DNA from: Nansenia antarctica
Taxonomy: Eukaryota; Chordata; Actinopteri; Argentiniformes; Microstomatidae
DNA: 64,000 nucleotides
Reading direction: 5' to 3'
Assembly: GCA_963989245.1 (NCBI GenBank)
Contig: OZ022344.1
Location: forward strand, 14,630,149-14,694,148
Numbering within the stretch: the first letter of the stretch is position 1; each line of letters begins with the position of its first letter. Below are positions 61,295 through 64,000 of the stretch, in pieces. The position numbers and the translations under genes are program-made. A model generated the notes under the pieces. It was not told the DNA's origin and made no database searches. It worked only from the letters and a program-made list of their open reading frames with translations.

Positions 61295-61894
61295 TTGACT
61301 TGTCCCAACATTTTTTTTCTACATACTCTAGTTCTTAGGAGAGGGAATTCTAAATTGTGAACACAAAACATCTAATGACTAATCAATATATTTATCTTTA
61401 GGCCTACATCAAAGTCTACTTTTAAAAACGCAATACAATGCTTCTATGGATCAAGTATAAATACAGTATCATACGTGAATATTAATATAGTTTTTTTTTC
61501 TTGCTTGTATTAAGTGCTCACACTTCTTGGGACGATAAAGTAATTGAGGGTTCCACAAAAATTCAACCTTTTGAAAAATAAGGCTTCAACATCGGTACTA
61601 TGTTTTAAGGTTTACTGTACTGTCATGAAAACAACACACCTACATGCATATACTAGGCTCTAAAGTCTGAGGGAACTATAATAGTGAACAAACATAAGTC
61701 AGTTTTCAGTAAAAGCTACAAAATTTCTCTCACAAAATGTCACCTTCTTAATTAAGAATTGGTCAATATGGAATACAGTTGTTATTTGAGAATAATTTGT
61801 CCTATTGAACATGAAGATGATAAATTAGGGATAGCAGTAAAGCAATTTTACCTACTCTGATGTGTTTCTAGGATCTCTTCTCTTGTTTAGTAGC

Positions 61895-61947
61895 ATTTTG
61901 TAACCTTGTTTAAAAAGCGCTATACAAATACAGGTATTATTATTATA
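61895..61947 (+). mobile_element. L2-type 3' tail fragment
   Basis: TTTAAAAAGCGCTATACAAAT followed by (ATT)n resembles the end of the L2 copy at 41.6 kb. No coding part is attached. Confidence 0.4.
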
Positions 61948-62173
61948 TGTTAAGCTGATATAATCAAACTCTTGCTTTACCTGGGTTGAAAAGTGCTTCA
62001 TATATTTTTTTATGAGGAGAGTTGTATTTCCCTACTGTGATACTAACCCACATTTGAAATCAGCTGTCATAGGCAACCTACAGTAGTATACCGTTTGTTT
62101 TGTTAAATTCAATGTTTTTGGGAACAAATACTCAATGTTTCAGTTCCCTTGATGAATAACCATTGCATACAGA

Positions 62174-62176
<3 letters not shown>

Positions 62177-62204
<28 letters not shown>
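62177..62204. repeat. Poly(A) run
   Basis: 28 consecutive A residues. Could be the tail of an old retroposed sequence, but nothing recognisable precedes it. Confidence 0.8.
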
Positions 62205-62207
<3 letters not shown>

Positions 62208-64000
62208 ATTCAGCATACAGTATGCTCATTGTGGCCACTTCACTAAAGTAAAACATATAGCCTCTGCAATAAATGTCACACTAATACATATTATGGCCAA
62301 TTTATTTTTTCCTAATTGAAGAAAAACGAATCAAAAATAAAATCACAGAAAAGCAGTCAGCGGAATACAATACTCTTGCATGCACTGAACAAAATCACAA
62401 TTCACACTTGTGCACATCTGCATTAGAACGATCACAGTGAAAAGCCTGAGCCTGCTTTTGGACTGACACACACGGTATATAGCCTATCAGCAATATCACA
62501 TGATGGAGAAAGCAGTTATCTAATTGAATTGGGTGTTTATTCAAGTTATTTAACAGGGTTGTAAACAGAAGTGCATTCCTGATGAACATACTTCAATGTA
62601 TTGAGCGCCAGGCAAGGCCCAATGAAATAGGATAAGGTTACATGCATTTTAGAGCCCTTTTCACACTGTGTTAAATAATATAGATTATTTGACATTTTTT
62701 TTGCACTACAGAAGGGTTCATATACTGTATATATATATCGGACATGATACTTGGGAAACCCCTGAATGATGGCAGCTTTCTGCAGCAATTGTATCGCTGA
62801 AAATCCCTCCATTTCTGGAGATGGAATCATCAAACATATGGATATCAACCCATAAATGCAGGTCTAGCAGATCTCTGCCAATGGTGGAAGCCCTGGTTTT
62901 GTTGTCTTTGATCATTACTGACAATGTTAACTACCACAGTCACACTGCTGGTGTATCAATAGGTTGGTAGGTTTGAGGGGATCGTATATGCCAAGAGCCA
63001 TACTGTAGCAAAACATATGATCTGCATAACACACCTGAAACTAAAATGTAAAATAACCAATAACCCCACACATAAATAACTATGGGACTACTTCATAAGG
63101 TTGCATCAACTTTAGCCCCATGCAACAACAATAGTGGTTCAGCAGAATGCTAACAAATCTACCAACAGCTGACTTCAAAATCATGTTGAGCTCAATTGAA
63201 ATTATGCACCAAAGAAACCTTCTTTGTTTTACTTACTTAAATATTGCATAGGTTTCCCAATGTCAACCTTCAACTCGTATTCTATTTAAAATCTGAATCT
63301 GATTTTCTGAACAGGTTTTTTTCTCAACAAAATCTGCATTCAGGAACTAAGAGCTTTCAGACAGTAGTAAACAACATTAATTAGCATTAAATAATCAATG
63401 CAAAGTAAAGCTCTAAGTATGTGCCCTTTCATCATTGGTTACTCCCCATCCTACCCATTGTCTGGGTGTGTGAGTAGGCATATATTCAACAACTCATAAG
63501 GAAACCGCAGTGCATAGAGGAAACCAAAGTAATGGGCACATTGATAATAATCAAATGTAAACGATAATATCTCTTGTTTAAAGTATTTTGATCGCACAAG
63601 ATTTCATTTGGAACGATTTGTTTTTGCATTACTCTATCCAAATACAATTTTGAACCAGCAACGAACTGTATTACCTGCCATCAAAGAAAAAGAAAACATT
63701 GTGTGGCTGGACTTCCATGACATCTAACCAATCTCTATCTAAAAGGACATCATATGAAACAACGGTCACAAATACCATGCAAACAGGAATATAAATATGT
63801 CGTTTTCAACCTTAAACTTTCTGACAAGTCATATTATAGACATACTTCCAGTTACTGTATATACATATGGTATTTCAGGTAAATATATTAACAGTATATA
63901 GACTGTATAGCTAAATATTTCCAATATTATATTCTTTTGATTGTAGGTAGTATTTGTGTAACACATAATCAGTTTACTGTCTGAGTCTTTATTGTGATAA

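Overview
The window is nuclear DNA from a ray-finned (teleost) fish. The evidence is the spliced vertebrate genes with canonical GT-AG introns, the fish-type transposable elements (an R2/NeSL/HERO-like LINE, Ty3/gypsy, Tc1, L2, tRNA-derived SINEs), the long (CA)n and (GTA)n runs, a fish-type class-131-like odorant receptor and a single-exon Rh glycoprotein. The species cannot be named from the sequence.

Layout. 1-3.6 kb: no gene seen apart from a possible 3' UTR end, a LINE relic and a (TA)n(CA)n microsatellite. 3.8-5.1 kb (+): smim4/uqcc5, two coding exons. 5.9-8.0 kb (-): ogn (osteoglycin/mimecan), six coding exons, convergent with smim4. 11.2-11.8 kb (+): a BTG/Tob-family antiproliferative gene with a CRE/NRF1/TATA-type promoter. 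12.8-15.0 kb (+): a decayed, intron-containing copy of cytochrome c1 (cyc1). 16.7-22.1 kb (+): ywhab (14-3-3 beta type) with a long 3' UTR. 35.8-42.8 kb (+): pabpc1l, 14 coding exons. 44.4-45.3 kb (-): odorant receptor. 47.3-56.3 kb (-): rbm39, 15 coding exons. 58.4-59.9 kb (-): intronless Rhcg-like ammonium channel. 60-64 kb: no gene seen, only simple repeats.

The most unusual part is 20.3-35.5 kb, between ywhab and pabpc1l. The ywhab 3' UTR occurs twice (20.36-22.15 kb, and 23.45-23.80 plus 30.83-32.35 kb). The second copy is joined head-on to a broken copy of pabpc1l intron 3/exon 4. Three relics of pabpc1l exon 2 and two copies of a TATA-containing spacer lie in the same interval. This looks like a tandem duplication with one breakpoint in a 34-bp minisatellite of the ywhab 3' UTR and the other inside pabpc1l exon 4. 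Transposons then invaded it. A 5'-truncated LINE with a restriction-like endonuclease domain landed in the (GT)n tract of the duplicated UTR (12-bp target duplication). A very young Ty3/gypsy element later landed inside that LINE's reverse transcriptase (5-bp target duplication, LTRs with one visible difference). A Tc1 copy that lost its third catalytic residue sits between the second and third spacer copies. An LTR plus integrase-tail relic lies in the first copy.

How the genes relate: they are independent housekeeping, matrix, signalling and sensory genes, not a pathway. The ywhab-pabpc1l neighbourhood matches the human arrangement at 20q13.12 and supports the paralogue assignments. No CRISPR, operon or obvious new biological system is present; the novelty is genomic (duplication, nested elements, pseudogene).
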